64,000 nt of DNA from JAAXHB01 sp965214945. Its GTDB lineage: Bacteria; Actinomycetota; Acidimicrobiia; Acidimicrobiales; Aldehydirespiratoraceae. The position numbers and the translations under genes were made by a program. The stretch covers positions 2,418,001 through 2,482,000 of the forward strand of contig OZ244029.1 of the NCBI GenBank assembly GCA_965214945.1, written 5' to 3'. Below the pieces are notes generated by a model. It was not told the origin of the DNA, did no database searches, and saw only the letters and a list, made by a program, of their open reading frames with translations. Positions 35,131 to 44,201 of the stretch are shown piece by piece. Each line of letters begins with the position of its first letter. Within the stretch, counting starts at the first letter, position 1.

Positions 35131-37186
35131 CGACAGCCCGCAGCGCTCGGACGCGGCGGCCTGCGATCCGCCCTGTCCTGGTCTTGGCCGACGCGGCTGA
35201 GGGCTTGATAGCCCTGGACGGCACCAGCGACGCCGCGGTGCCCGCCGCCATCACCAGACCACCGATCCACAGCCACACCACCAGCGGCTGAACGGTCACC
35301 CTCAGCACCACCCGGTCGGCGGAGAAGCTTTCGGCCGCGCCTGGCTCGGCCGACCTGGCGCCTCCGGCGCCGTCGGGGCCTTCGGGAAACGAGAGCACCG
35401 ACAGCGCCACGTCATCTCGCCAGCTCGAACTCACCGACGGGATGCCGATGGTCTGAGAGGCGAACGGGTACACAGCGATGGCCGGCCCGTGCACCTCGTC
35501 TCCGTCGACCCTCACATAGGCCACACGCTCGGTGCGATTTTCGTGCTGCACGACCGCCGAGCCGACATAGGCGAGTTCGTGGCCGGAGAAGACCGCCTTC
35601 TGGTTCGGCGCCAGGTCGAACTCGGCCTGCCGCACGTACGACTGGCTCGCCGCGAACGCTACCGCCACGAGCACTACGCCCAGGTGCACGATCATCCCGC
35701 CGTTGGCGCGTCCGACCAGGCCCCGCCATCTGTTGCGACGCACCGCCAGCGCCAGCTGTCGCAGCGCCGCGCCCCCGGCAAAGCCGCCCAGCCCGAAAGC
35801 CAGCAGCGGAGCCCATCCCCGGGCACCGGCCACGGCCACGGCCACGGCCAGCGCTGCCGCGCCCGCCCACGCCGGCACGAGCAGACGCCTGCCGAGCCGC
35901 TGCACCACCTTGCGCGGCGCGGCCTTTTTCGCCCACGGGAGCATCGGCGCCACCGCCATCAGAAAAAGCAGCGCCAGGCCTATAGGCCGTGTCATACGGT
36001 CGAAGTAAGGGTTTCCAACCGACACGGCACGGCCGTCGACGGCCTCCACGATCAGCGGGAACACCGTGCCGAGCAGCACCACGAACGCGAACGCTGCGAA
36101 CAGCGCGTTGTTGACCAGGAACGCCGCCTCGCGAGAAGCCGGCGATGCGATGCGGCCCTCGGGCGAGCGCAGCGCGTCACCGCGCCAGGCGATCAGTCCA
36201 AGTGACACCAGCACCACGGCCGCGAAGAATCCGAGGATGGCGGGGCCGATCTGAGATTCCGTGAAGGCGTGAACCGAGGCCAGCACCCCCGATCGGGTCA
36301 GGAACGTGCCGAGGATTGTCAGCGAGAACGTGGCGATCACCAACGACAGGTTCCACACCCGCAGCAGCCCGCGCCCTTCTTGCACCATCACCGAGTGCAG
36401 ATACGCGGTGCCGGTGAGCCACGGCAGTAAGGAGGCGTTCTCCACGGGATCCCACGCCCAGTATCCGCCCCACCCCAGCGTCTCGTAACTCCACCAGGCG
36501 CCCAGCACGATCCCGAAAGTCAGGAACCCCCACGCGGCCAGCGTCCAGCGCCGTGTCGCTCTCAGCCAGCCCTCTCCGAGGCGGCCCGTGGCCAGCGCAG
36601 CGACGGCGAAGGCGAAAGGCACAGTGAAGCCGACGTAGCCGAGGTAGAGGATCGGCGGGTGGAAGGCCATCAGGATGTGGTTCTGCAGCAGCGGGTTGGG
36701 GCCGGGGCCGTCGTATCCGGGGGGCGGGCTGACGCCGACGAACGGCGAGGCCGGCCCGGCCATCAGCGCAAAGAAGAAGACGCACACGACGAACAGCACC
36801 AGCAGCGCCCAGTTGAGCATCGGATCGTCGCCTCGGCTGCGGAAGCGCACGACAACGGCTGCGACATAGCCGCACAGCACCAGCGCCCAGAGCAGTATCG
36901 ACCCCTCCAGCGCCCCCCAAAGGGTGGCGAAATTGAATACAGCGGGCGTGGCGGACGATCCGTTCTCGGCCACGAACTTCACCGTGAAGTCGCGGGTGAT
37001 CAGCGCCCGCTCCATCACCGTGAAGGCGACCACCGCGGCTGCGGTCATGAGCGCTACGAGACCGCGGGCGGGCCGGAGCCAGCCCGGCAGGACGCGTGCC
37101 GTGCCGAGCGCCGCCACGGCCGTCCCGGCGACCGCGGCGAGCAGCCCGACGGTCACCGCGGCCGAGCCGAGCGTGACGTTGCCCAC
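35123..37186 (-). CDS. ccmF: CcmF cytochrome c heme lyase subunit
   Basis: Large polytopic protein that joins heme to apocytochrome c. 687 residues, about fifteen predicted spans. The WWD heme-binding domain reads GWGGYWAWDPVENASLLPW, and the conserved VGVSPPPGYDGPGPNPLLQN loop precedes it. The C-terminal periplasmic part includes YVRQAEFDLAPNQ. It is positioned downstream of ccmA with 30 bp between them. Confidence 0.93.
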   Translation of the reverse strand: MGNVTLGSAAVTVGLLAAVAGTAVAALGTARVLPGWLRPARGLVALMTAAAVVAFTVMERALITRDFTVKFVAENGSSATPAVFNFATLWGALEGSILLWALVLCGYVAAVVVRFRSRGDDPMLNWALLVLFVVCVFFFALMAGPASPFVGVSPPPGYDGPGPNPLLQNHILMAFHPPILYLGYVGFTVPFAFAVAALATGRLGEGWLRATRRWTLAAWGFLTFGIVLGAWWSYETLGWGGYWAWDPVENASLLPWLTGTAYLHSVMVQEGRGLLRVWNLSLVIATFSLTILGTFLTRSGVLASVHAFTESQIGPAILGFFAAVVLVSLGLIAWRGDALRSPEGRIASPASREAAFLVNNALFAAFAFVVLLGTVFPLIVEAVDGRAVSVGNPYFDRMTRPIGLALLFLMAVAPMLPWAKKAAPRKVVQRLGRRLLVPAWAGAAALAVAVAVAGARGWAPLLAFGLGGFAGGAALRQLALAVRRNRWRGLVGRANGGMIVHLGVVLVAVAFAASQSYVRQAEFDLAPNQKAVFSGHELAYVGSAVVQHENRTERVAYVRVDGDEVHGPAIAVYPFASQTIGIPSVSSSWRDDVALSVLSFPEGPDGAGGARSAEPGAAESFSADRVVLRVTVQPLVVWLWIGGLVMAAGTAASLVPSRAIKPSAASAKTRTGRIAGRRVRALRAVDA

Positions 37187-37216
37187 CGCCGAGCTGCTCT
37201 TCCCGTTCCGAAGGGC

Positions 37217-37864
37217 CTAGCCGCGCGCCGCGCCAGCTGTCAGCGTGACCGTGCGCTTGGCCAGAGAGCCCACACGGCCAGCTTCATGCGAAGCGACCAT
37301 CACGGTGGCCCCGGAGGCGGCGGCTTCCGCGATCAGGTCGTCCACGGCGCGTCGGGCCAGGTTGTCGAGGCTCGCGTAGGGTTCGTCCAGCAGCCACAGC
37401 TCAGGCCGCCGCATAACCATCGCGGCGAGGGCACAGCGGCGACGCTGACCGGCCGAGAGCCAGCCCACCCGCATGTGCCGCAGCCGCGTACCCACGGCCA
37501 GCCGATCCAAGGCTCGGGGGGCAGCGCTCGCCGGAACTCGGGCGACCCGCGCCCAGAATTCGAGGTTCTCCATGACGGTCAGGTCGTCGTACAGCGCGCT
37601 CTCATGGCCGAGCAGGCCCACCTGTCGGCGCAGCGCGGAACGCTGGGAGGCGCCGTTGACGCCGAGGTCGTGGCCCAGCACAACGGCCTTGCCCGAATGC
37701 AGCCGGTGAAGGCCGGCGCACAAGCCCAGCAGCGTCGACTTGCCTGCCCCGTTGGGGCCGCGCACCAGAACGATCTCACCGGCTTCCACATCAAGGTCGA
37801 GCCCGGCCAGCGCCGGGAACCGGCCCCGCAGCACGACCGCCTCGCGTAGCCATATCAAGCACAC
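37217..37864 (-). CDS. ccmA: CcmA heme-exporter ATPase
   Basis: ATPase that drives release of holo-CcmE from CcmC. Walker A GPNGAGKST, a signature variant (VGWLSAGQRRRCALA, typical of CcmA), Walker B LWLLDEPYASLD and the switch His in ASHEAG. 215 residues. In most ccm operons ccmA is first, next to ccmB. Here it lies between ccmE and ccmF, 160 bp after ccmE, a rearranged order. Confidence 0.88.
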   Translation of the reverse strand: MCLIWLREAVVLRGRFPALAGLDLDVEAGEIVLVRGPNGAGKSTLLGLCAGLHRLHSGKAVVLGHDLGVNGASQRSALRRQVGLLGHESALYDDLTVMENLEFWARVARVPASAAPRALDRLAVGTRLRHMRVGWLSAGQRRRCALAAMVMRRPELWLLDEPYASLDNLARRAVDDLIAEAAASGATVMVASHEAGRVGSLAKRTVTLTAGAARG

Positions 37865-38026
37865 GCGGCCTCGCGCTCAGACGCGACCGTCGAGCGGGCG
37901 ACGCGCTCTCGTCATGCGGGTCAGGCTAAGAGCGCCCGACGCAACAGACGGCTCATCGTGGGGTTCCGGCCTGGTCTCTGAGGTGCGGGCTCGGGCTCGG
38001 AAGCATCAGGCGACGCAATAGGCGGC

Positions 38027-38581
38027 TCATGGTGGGCTTCCGGCCTGGTCGGCTTCGGTGATGCGCTGGTCGTAGTCGTCGCGGTTGCGGTAGTCGTTGT
38101 CGTGCTTGACCAGCATTCGGTCGGATGCGAAGTGCCAGCCGTCGTCAGTCGAACCGCTTGCGGCACCAGCGACAGCACCCGGCTCAGGTCTCCACGCCCC
38201 TTCCAGCACCACAGGAACGCCCGGCTGGAACAGCTCCGGCGGGTCTCCGACATGGACCACCTCGATAACCGCGCCCTCGAAGCCGATCGAGAACGCCAAA
38301 GCCCGACGATCGTCGACGAAGACTTCAACAGGCGCGTTCAGCGGCGTGCCCTGCACCCGGAAACGCCGTGCGCCGAGCTCATCTCGGCGTTCTACAGCCT
38401 CATCGGCGTTGTAGAAAAACAGCGCCGAGTCGCCAAGCAGATTGGCCACCAGAGCTGCGACCGCCGCGGCCGCTGCCAGTGCAATCAGCGCCGCGGCCCA
38501 TCGCCGTCGACGTCCCAAGCGCCGTGGAGGCCGCCGCGTCAGCGGTGCCAGCGAGTTCGGATCGTTGCCGCTGTCGGTCAC
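38027..38581 (-). CDS. ccmE: CcmE heme chaperone
   Basis: Binds heme covalently and carries it to CcmF. A basic N-terminus and one membrane anchor precede the beta-barrel (RRFRVQGTPLNAPVEVFVDD, then GVPVVLEGAW). The heme-binding motif reads LVKHDNDYRN, with His and Tyr of the H-x-x-x-Y form conserved (usual wording HDENY). The C-terminal tail is acidic and Tyr-rich. GTG start overlaps ccmD by 4 bp. Confidence 0.88.
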   Translation of the reverse strand: MTDSGNDPNSLAPLTRRPPRRLGRRRRWAAALIALAAAAAVAALVANLLGDSALFFYNADEAVERRDELGARRFRVQGTPLNAPVEVFVDDRRALAFSIGFEGAVIEVVHVGDPPELFQPGVPVVLEGAWRPEPGAVAGAASGSTDDGWHFASDRMLVKHDNDYRNRDDYDQRITEADQAGSPP

Positions 38582-38748
38582 CCGGCCTCAGGCTCTCGCT
38601 CCGGTTCAACCGCCGACATCCAACGCTGTCTGTCGGGAGCAACCCGGCGCGAGAGGCGCCGGCCCCTACGAAGCAGGCTGACCGCGTAGACGGCCGCTAC
38701 AGCCGCGGTGAGGCCCCACGCACCGAGCACATAGCCGGCGTTAGCCAC
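38578..38748 (-). CDS. ccmD: CcmD small membrane protein
   Basis: 56 residues from GTG 38748: NAGYVLGAWGLTAAVAAVYAV is the single membrane span with the Y-x-x-x-AWG start of the family, followed by a basic stretch (RRGRRLSRR). It stabilises holo-CcmE with CcmABC. Start overlaps the ccmC end by 8 bp and stop overlaps the ccmE start by 4 bp, which fixes it as a real gene despite its size. Confidence 0.8.
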   Translation of the reverse strand: MANAGYVLGAWGLTAAVAAVYAVSLLRRGRRLSRRVAPDRQRWMSAVEPEREPEAG

Positions 38749-39550
38749 CGTTCGGCCTAGGGTCTGGCTCGCCGCCGTGCTGGCCCGGCGGCGCTCGTCG
38801 GGCCTCTGCCCGTCTGGCCGTCAGCGCTTCGGCGATCTCCTGTGACTGGAGTTCGTACTCCAGCCAGCCGATGCGAAACCGGTGGATCAGCAGCCAGCAC
38901 ACAGCCATCCCGCACACAAGTATCCCGGCGAACACGGTGAACAGCGTGAGATCTTCCAACTTGCCGTCTGTTAGGGACGACTGCTGGTGCAGCGTGCGGT
39001 TGCTCCACCAGTTCACCGACTGGTTGACGATGGGCAGGTTGACGGCCCCGACTAGGCCGACCACAGCTGCCCGGGTGGAAACGGAGTCCGGATGGCCGCC
39101 CAGAGACCGCACCGCCACATAGCCGACCATCACCAGGAACAGGATCAGCGTGGTCATGAGTCGCACGTCGCCCCACTCCCAGTAGGTGCCCCAAGTGGGA
39201 CGGCCCCACAGCATCCCGGTGGCCAGCGTCAGCCCGCAGAGGAGCAGTCCGATCTCGGCTCCGGCGCAGGCGACCGTGTCCCACCAGCGGGAGCGCCGCC
39301 ACAGCCAGACGGCAGAGCCGACAGCGGTCAGTCCGAACGCCGCGTAAGCGCCGACGGCGACTGGCACATGGACGAAAATGATGCGCACGGCGTCGCCTTG
39401 CACATCGTCAGCGGGCGCGGCCAGCAGCCCGAGTGCCGCGACGGCGGCCGCCCCGGTCAGTGTGGCCGCGCCGAGCCAGAAAGTGGCCCGCGACCCCGTG
39501 TTCGCCTGAGCCGACTTCTGCGGCGGTGACTCAGCCGCGGTTAAAGTCAC
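38741..39550 (-). CDS. ccmC: CcmC heme transfer protein
   Basis: Presents heme to CcmE. Six spans; the WWD heme-handling motif is WGRPTWGTYWEWGDVRLM, flanked by conserved His residues (FVHVPVA and NQSVNWWSNRTLHQ). GTG 39550 gives about 269 residues and a GTGA overlap with ccmB. An earlier in-frame start would run through the ccmB coding end. Confidence 0.9.
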   Translation of the reverse strand: MTLTAAESPPQKSAQANTGSRATFWLGAATLTGAAAVAALGLLAAPADDVQGDAVRIIFVHVPVAVGAYAAFGLTAVGSAVWLWRRSRWWDTVACAGAEIGLLLCGLTLATGMLWGRPTWGTYWEWGDVRLMTTLILFLVMVGYVAVRSLGGHPDSVSTRAAVVGLVGAVNLPIVNQSVNWWSNRTLHQQSSLTDGKLEDLTLFTVFAGILVCGMAVCWLLIHRFRIGWLEYELQSQEIAEALTARRAEARRAPPGQHGGEPDPRPNGG

Positions 39551-40236
39551 GAATCCTCTAGCAGCGCACCGTAGACCGCGGCACCCAAGACAGCGTTCAC
39601 AACGGCAAAGCCCGCCAGCCCGGCCACCCAGGCCCATCCATTGAGCGCTGTAACGCCGAACGCGTCTCCGAACGCCCTGGTGGCCGCAATCAGCACGGGC
39701 GCGACCACCGGCAACAACAGAATCGGCAGAACGGTCTGATGAGATCGGGTTCCCGCAACCACAGCACCAAGCAAGCTACCGGCCGCCGCCAGTCCGCACG
39801 TGGCCGCCACCGCGGCCGCCGCGGCCAGCAGCGGCGAGCCCACCTCCGCGCCGAAGAGCGCGACCACCCCGGCGAGCAGCAGCAGCTCCACCACCAGCAG
39901 CTGCACAGCCACCGCAGCCGCTTTACCCACGAAAGCAGCAGCGGGTGACATGCCGCCCAGCAGCAGCATCCGTCCGGCCTCGTCCGCCGCCTCCACCGCC
40001 GCGGAGCGCTGCACTGCCACCACCGTCACGAACAGCGCAGTCATCCAGAACAGCCCCGGCGCAGCCAGCCGCAGCGCCGGCCGGTTGGCGTCCAGCGCGA
40101 AGCCGAACAGCACCAGCACCAGCACGGCAAAGGGCGCGACCTGGCCCAGAGCCGCCCGCACGCGCCATTCGATGCGCAAGTCTTTGGCCGCCACTATCCG
40201 AGCATCTCCCACCGCTGAGCACAGCTCACGCCACAT
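39547..40236 (-). CDS. ccmB: CcmB heme-exporter permease
   Basis: 229 residues, six hydrophobic spans, opening with AKDLRIEWRVRAALGQVAPFAVL, the CcmB N-terminal pattern. FWMTALFVTVVAVQRS and GTRSHQTVLPILLLPVVAPVLIAA are further family landmarks (quoted in part). First gene of the operon. The ATG at 40236 is used. Pairs with CcmA although the genes are separated here by ccmC, D and E. Confidence 0.87.
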   Translation of the reverse strand: MWRELCSAVGDARIVAAKDLRIEWRVRAALGQVAPFAVLVLVLFGFALDANRPALRLAAPGLFWMTALFVTVVAVQRSAAVEAADEAGRMLLLGGMSPAAAFVGKAAAVAVQLLVVELLLLAGVVALFGAEVGSPLLAAAAAVAATCGLAAAGSLLGAVVAGTRSHQTVLPILLLPVVAPVLIAATRAFGDAFGVTALNGWAWVAGLAGFAVVNAVLGAAVYGALLEDS

Positions 40237-40390
40237 CAGCGGTCACCCCGCCGAAGCCTCAGCCTCACAGCCAAACGCAGCGCAACGACCGGCATCCGCC
40301 GACGCTACCCGACCGGCATCAAAGCCCAGGGCCGCCCCGGGTCTTACCAAGCCGCGGCGCGGGGCCGCTCTGGAGAGTCTCGGCCGCTAG

Positions 40391-41077
40391 CTAGAGCCAA
40401 CGGAGCTCTGCAGGGTCAGTGACAAGTAACTCGGGGACTCGGCTGTGGCACCGAACCCAATCTGCTGTATCAGGCGAGAGCCAGTCCAATAGCTGCAACG
40501 CGATCTCGTAATCGGCCTTGAGCCTTCGATTGCGGATGGGCTCGTGATGCGCAATCCGGTTGCGCAGCTTGCGCAACCGTTCGAGGTGAGCGTGCACCTC
40601 AGAGCGCTTCGGCGTCGGATAGAAGATGCGGCACAGATTACGCCGCCAAAGGGCTTCATCGCGGGCCTTCGCGAAGAGTCCAACCCAGAATGCGAATGAC
40701 AGCTCAGCGATGATTCGTCCATCGGCTGGCTCCGCACCACGCTTCCCAATCTGGGATCGGGCCTTGGCAGCCGTGCGCGCAGCCCAAGTTCCTACCAACT
40801 CAGAGTCCAGAAGCCACGCTGCTCCATACTTTTGCATCATTCGATTATTTACAGTGTTACGCAGTGTGATCTCCACCATGTGAAGAGGCCACAAGAATGC
40901 GGCGCTGACCGCAGCGTTCCAGACGTAGAACCTCAAAGCGCGCACGACATCTCCGGTGCCAATGAGATAAAGCTCAAATCGTTCGCCAGAGATGGCCTCT
41001 CTGAGGCTTTCAACCTCACGCGGTTGGTAAGCGAAGCGGTCTCGCCGATTCCCGTCACCCGTGCTATCGTTGGTCAC
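40391..41077 (-). CDS. Abi-like HEPN protein
   Basis: About 228 residues from GTG 41077 (the frame is open further upstream but only through a hairpin). LYLIGTGDVVRALRFYVWN and LWPLHMVEITLRNTVNN are the N-terminal landmarks, and LRKLRNRIAHHEPI at about 169-181 is an HEPN Rx4-6H motif as in Abi_2/AbiD-type abortive-infection proteins. Neighbouring ccm genes are unrelated. Defence function is inferred from family. Confidence 0.68.
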   Translation of the reverse strand: MTNDSTGDGNRRDRFAYQPREVESLREAISGERFELYLIGTGDVVRALRFYVWNAAVSAAFLWPLHMVEITLRNTVNNRMMQKYGAAWLLDSELVGTWAARTAAKARSQIGKRGAEPADGRIIAELSFAFWVGLFAKARDEALWRRNLCRIFYPTPKRSEVHAHLERLRKLRNRIAHHEPIRNRRLKADYEIALQLLDWLSPDTADWVRCHSRVPELLVTDPAELRWL

Positions 41078-41132
41078 GTGCGCCCCCTCCCCGCCTCTCC
41101 CCACGTAGGTGCATGCAGTTGGGGGCAATGCC

Positions 41133-41174
41133 CAGGGTGCTGGGGCGACGTTTTTGGACAACCCCAGCACCCTG
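41133..41174 (-). terminator. Strong hairpin between two minus-strand genes
   Basis: CAGGGTGCTGGGG (41133-41145) and CCCCAGCACCCTG (41162-41174) are perfect 13-bp inverted repeats with a 16-nt loop, framed by an outer GTTGGG/CCCAAC pair. It follows the end of the gene at 41258 and lies in the leader of the Abi-like gene. That suits a terminator or an attenuator; a protein-binding site is also possible. Confidence 0.6.
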
Positions 41175-41257
41175 CCGGTCCCAACTTCCGCTAAGTAGCG
41201 ATTTTCGGGCTTCTCTGCTTGATGAACTGTTAGACGTGGCACTCATCGAGAGCGCCA

Positions 41258-42043
41258 TCACTCAGTGATTCCCGCGCCGGGACTCTCGAGCTTGCCATCC
41301 AGCGGAGCGTCGTCCGGTCCATAGACCACGTCAAAGGCAAGACGCCACATTTCTAGCCACCGGTCTCGTTGATCGGCGGGAAAGTCGCTCGACGGTGATG
41401 GCAGCTTCGCCGAGAGGTTGGTCCAGAGGTCCCGAAGGAGTGGATCAAGGCGCGTGTGTCTTCCCGGCCCAGAGTCCGGTAACTTGAGGGAGTCAGCTAT
41501 CGTGGTCTTCTCCCCAGCATCTGTTACAGCAGAATTTTCTTCCGGCGTATACGCGGAAACCGTGTTTGGGAAGGCTGGCTTGACCAAGCGAGTCTTCCCC
41601 TTATCGAAAAATCCTGCAGACTCTGCCGAACGGAGAAGGACCTGCCGAGCACGGGTAGCTGACTTGGGCGTAACTCCGAGATCTATGATTGCCGTATCCA
41701 GGCCGTGACCCGCAGGCAGGAGCGAACCCTCATAGCGATCATGGACCGCCGTGTATAGCGGAACGTTCAGGAAGGCGTCAACCTTGGCGCGTGCTGCCTT
41801 TGAAGGGTCAACTACGCGCCCCCCCAAGTCCGTCAGCAAGCTCCGGCCACGATGACGCCGTATGACACCGAAGGTCTTGGCCGCGGCTAGCTTGGTACGA
41901 AAGGTACTGCTGCTAGTGGTAGAACCTAGACTAGCAGCGAGCTGGGCATCGGAACACTCCCCACCGTAGTCGTTGTGGACCACCTCGGCAATCTGTACGG
42001 CATCAGTGAGGGTGGCGTAGGGAAACTTGATCGTCGACCGCAT
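41258..42043 (-). CDS. Uncharacterised protein with DUF5343-like layout
   Basis: 261 residues from ATG 42043, which has AGGAGGAAG directly upstream; an earlier in-frame start is less likely. The N-terminus (FPYATLTDAVQIAEVV, then SDAQLAASLG, then FGVIRRHRGRSLLTDLG) looks like a winged-helix module with helices and a wing. A middle part contains FLNVPLYTAVHDRYEG. The C-terminal third is Pro/Ser-rich and then helical (RWLEMWRLAFDVVYG). No family assignment is certain. It stands upstream of the Abi-like gene on the same strand, which would suit a regulator. Confidence 0.5.
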   Translation of the reverse strand: MRSTIKFPYATLTDAVQIAEVVHNDYGGECSDAQLAASLGSTTSSSTFRTKLAAAKTFGVIRRHRGRSLLTDLGGRVVDPSKAARAKVDAFLNVPLYTAVHDRYEGSLLPAGHGLDTAIIDLGVTPKSATRARQVLLRSAESAGFFDKGKTRLVKPAFPNTVSAYTPEENSAVTDAGEKTTIADSLKLPDSGPGRHTRLDPLLRDLWTNLSAKLPSPSSDFPADQRDRWLEMWRLAFDVVYGPDDAPLDGKLESPGAGITE

Positions 42044-42082
42044 GGGTCTTCCTCCTCTCCGAGAGATTTTCGTTTGGGTCAT

Positions 42083-42741
42083 TCATCATTTCTCTGCCTC
42101 TCTGGGCTATCGAACATAGCGTAGACAGATCTGCAGCGAATTCCACCTCCAAAGGCAGGATGATTGCCTAAAATTCTGCAGATAACTCATTTGAGATGTC
42201 GATTCGTCCAGAATGTCGGCTGAACAGTAGCAGCATAGCGCGGAGATTGCGCGGTGCGGCAGAGTTATCCGCCGGAGCGGTGGGGCTGCCGAACAGAACC
42301 GGGGTTGCGGAGATCGCTCGGCAACTTAGCTCGGAAGCTGGCGTTGGCTGTCTGCCAGATAATCCTGGCGGGCTGACTGCCCGCTGGTTATCTTGCTTCG
42401 CCAAGCGCCTCTGGGACGCAGCCCACACCGCCTCCAGACGACCACACCCCGCTTGGCCTGCGCCGAGATCCACGGCACCACACAACCGCCAACGCAGCCG
42501 GGTTCCCGACGCCGGGCCCGCAGCGGCGGGCTGCCCGCGGCACCAGCGAAGCGAGGCCTCATCGGCAACACAAGCGCATCTGAACAGTCGGCAAACGGCA
42601 CGCGGGCCTGGTGTTCACCTATTCTCGCCGGTTCCCTCGTTCGACCCGACCTCAACGAACACGCCGCGACGCTCCGAGGCTTAACTCAAGGACCCAGGCC
42701 GCCCAGGCCCTACCTAGCTGTGGCCGAACCGCGTGCCACTA
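42083..42741. other. Long stretch without recognisable genes
   Basis: About 660 bp between two minus-strand genes. Open frames exist on both strands but none has a ribosome site, family pattern or consistent composition. No tRNA, clear repeat or mobile-element motif was seen. Confidence 0.5.
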
Positions 42742-43242
42742 TCAGGAGACGTCCGGAGAGGCGAGGATGTCGTCGATCTGGCCGAGAGCCTGGATCATTC
42801 CTTCTTCGGCCCCCATGGCGAGGATCTGCTCCATTTGTTCGAGCGAGGCGAACGAGGAGACTAATGTCATCGTGGTCTTGCCTGAAGATGCACCGGTCAG
42901 ACTCACACGAGTCCGGACGTTCGGCATCTCGTTGTCGGGCTCCCCGTCGCCATCGCTGAATCCGTCTTCGAATTCGAGCAAGCACGGCGCTTCCACCGAA
43001 GAGACGCGCCACCATCCGGGATACTTTTCGCCGTTGGGACCGGTCATGCAGTAGGAGACTCGAGCCCCCGGGGCCAGAGCATGCTCTACGACCGTGGCCG
43101 GATAGGCGGGAGGCCCCCACCAGCGTTCCAGCTGCCGCGGGTCACTCCATACCTGCCACACTCGCTCCACCGGCGAGTCGAACTTCGCAGTGAACGTCAT
43201 CATCAAGTTGGTGGAGTCCTTTTTGACGCTGAGCAAGGTCAC
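42742..43242 (-). CDS. SRPBCC protein, AHSA1 (Hsp90 activator-like) family
   Basis: 166 residues with the START/Bet v1 fold pattern: FDSPVERVWQVWSDPRQLERWWGPP at the N-terminus (quoted in part: ERVWQVWSDP, WWGPP), then YCMTGPNGEKYPGWWRV, and a long C-terminal helix (EEGMIQALGQIDDIL). These proteins bind hydrophobic ligands in a pocket; bacterial members are mostly of unknown role. A good ribosome site (AAGGAGAC) precedes the start. Confidence 0.85.
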   Translation of the reverse strand: MTLLSVKKDSTNLMMTFTAKFDSPVERVWQVWSDPRQLERWWGPPAYPATVVEHALAPGARVSYCMTGPNGEKYPGWWRVSSVEAPCLLEFEDGFSDGDGEPDNEMPNVRTRVSLTGASSGKTTMTLVSSFASLEQMEQILAMGAEEGMIQALGQIDDILASPDVS

Positions 43243-43358
43243 GAACAGTCTCCTTATCCCTTATGCGAATGGCTGAGCCGAACGGCTGACACACACCGCG
43301 GCGGGAGGTGCTTGCGGGGAGGTGCTGGCGGCTGTCGGCAGAATCAGGCTCCGCGTGA

Positions 43359-44150
43359 TCAGGCTGCGGGGTAGAGGTCGCCGGCGTTGACCAGCAGCGA
43401 CTGGCCTGTGATCATCCGTGCCCGCTGCGAGGCCAAGAACACCGCGGCTTCCGCCACGTCGGAATCGGCGGGCATCTCCCTCAGCGCCATGTTCTGCTCG
43501 ATCTTCCGTTTCACCTCACCCGCGGCGATCCCCCGAACACCGGCCTGCCATCGGCAGTAGAGTTCCACGTTCGGGCCCCACATCCACGTCGGGACCACCG
43601 TGTTGACTCTGATCTTCGAAGGGCCCAGCTCCTCCGCCAGATCCCGCGCCAGCGACAGTAAAGCCGCCTTGGCGGCGCCGTAGGCACTCTGGGGAACCGC
43701 CGCCACGGGCCGCATCGAGGCCTGCGACCCGATCAGCACCACCGCGCCGCCGCCTGAGGCCCGCAGACGCGGCACCGCAGCCCGCACAACGTGAACCGCG
43801 CCGAGCACGTTCACCGTGAGATTGGCAGACCAGTCCTCGTCGCTGAGCCGGTCGAAGGCACCGTGACGCGTGTCGAGCGCGGCGACGTTGATCACCGCGT
43901 GAAGGGCACCGAAGCGTCGCACCGCGGCCTCGGCCGCGTCTTCACAGCTTTGCTGGTTGGTGACGTCGCCGGGCAGGGCGACCACCCGCTCGCCGGCAGG
44001 GTCGAGTTCGGCAGCGATAGCGGCCAGGCGCTCGGCGTTGCGGGCCACGGCCACGACGTTGGCGCCGTCCCGCAGCGCCAGCCGAACGCAGCTGCGGCCC
44101 AAGCCGGGCCCGACTCCCGTCACCAGCACCGTCCGCCCTTGGAGAATCAT
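43359..44150 (-). CDS. Short-chain dehydrogenase/reductase
   Basis: 263 residues. Cofactor loop TGVGPGLGRS, NVAALD in place of the usual NNAG, catalytic VLIGSQASMRPV (Ser) and SAYGAAKAALL (Tyr, Lys), and a C-terminal RMITGQSLLVNAG. The Gly-rich loop TGxGPGLG and the NVA variant are seen in steroid and acyl-CoA-linked SDRs. It is single between a SRPBCC gene and a secreted hydrolase. Confidence 0.85.
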   Translation of the reverse strand: MILQGRTVLVTGVGPGLGRSCVRLALRDGANVVAVARNAERLAAIAAELDPAGERVVALPGDVTNQQSCEDAAEAAVRRFGALHAVINVAALDTRHGAFDRLSDEDWSANLTVNVLGAVHVVRAAVPRLRASGGGAVVLIGSQASMRPVAAVPQSAYGAAKAALLSLARDLAEELGPSKIRVNTVVPTWMWGPNVELYCRWQAGVRGIAAGEVKRKIEQNMALREMPADSDVAEAAVFLASQRARMITGQSLLVNAGDLYPAA

Positions 44151-44201
44151 GAAAGCAGTCTTATTCGCCGACTACTCATTCGCCAACCACTCGTTCGCCG
44201 A

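Noticed and set aside
36659..37849. Plus-strand open frame opposite ccmF and ccmA
   Set aside because: Antisense to two certain genes, low-complexity translation, no start signal.
41119..41183. Possible integron attC site around the 13-bp inverted repeat (outer GTTGGG and CCCAAC)
   Set aside because: The outer boxes have the reverse order to attC (RYYYAAC should be first and GTTRRRY last), one base does not fit each consensus, and no integrase or cassette array is nearby.
42168..42740. Overlapping open frames on both strands
   Set aside because: No ribosome site, no recognisable motif and mutual overlap; probably non-coding.
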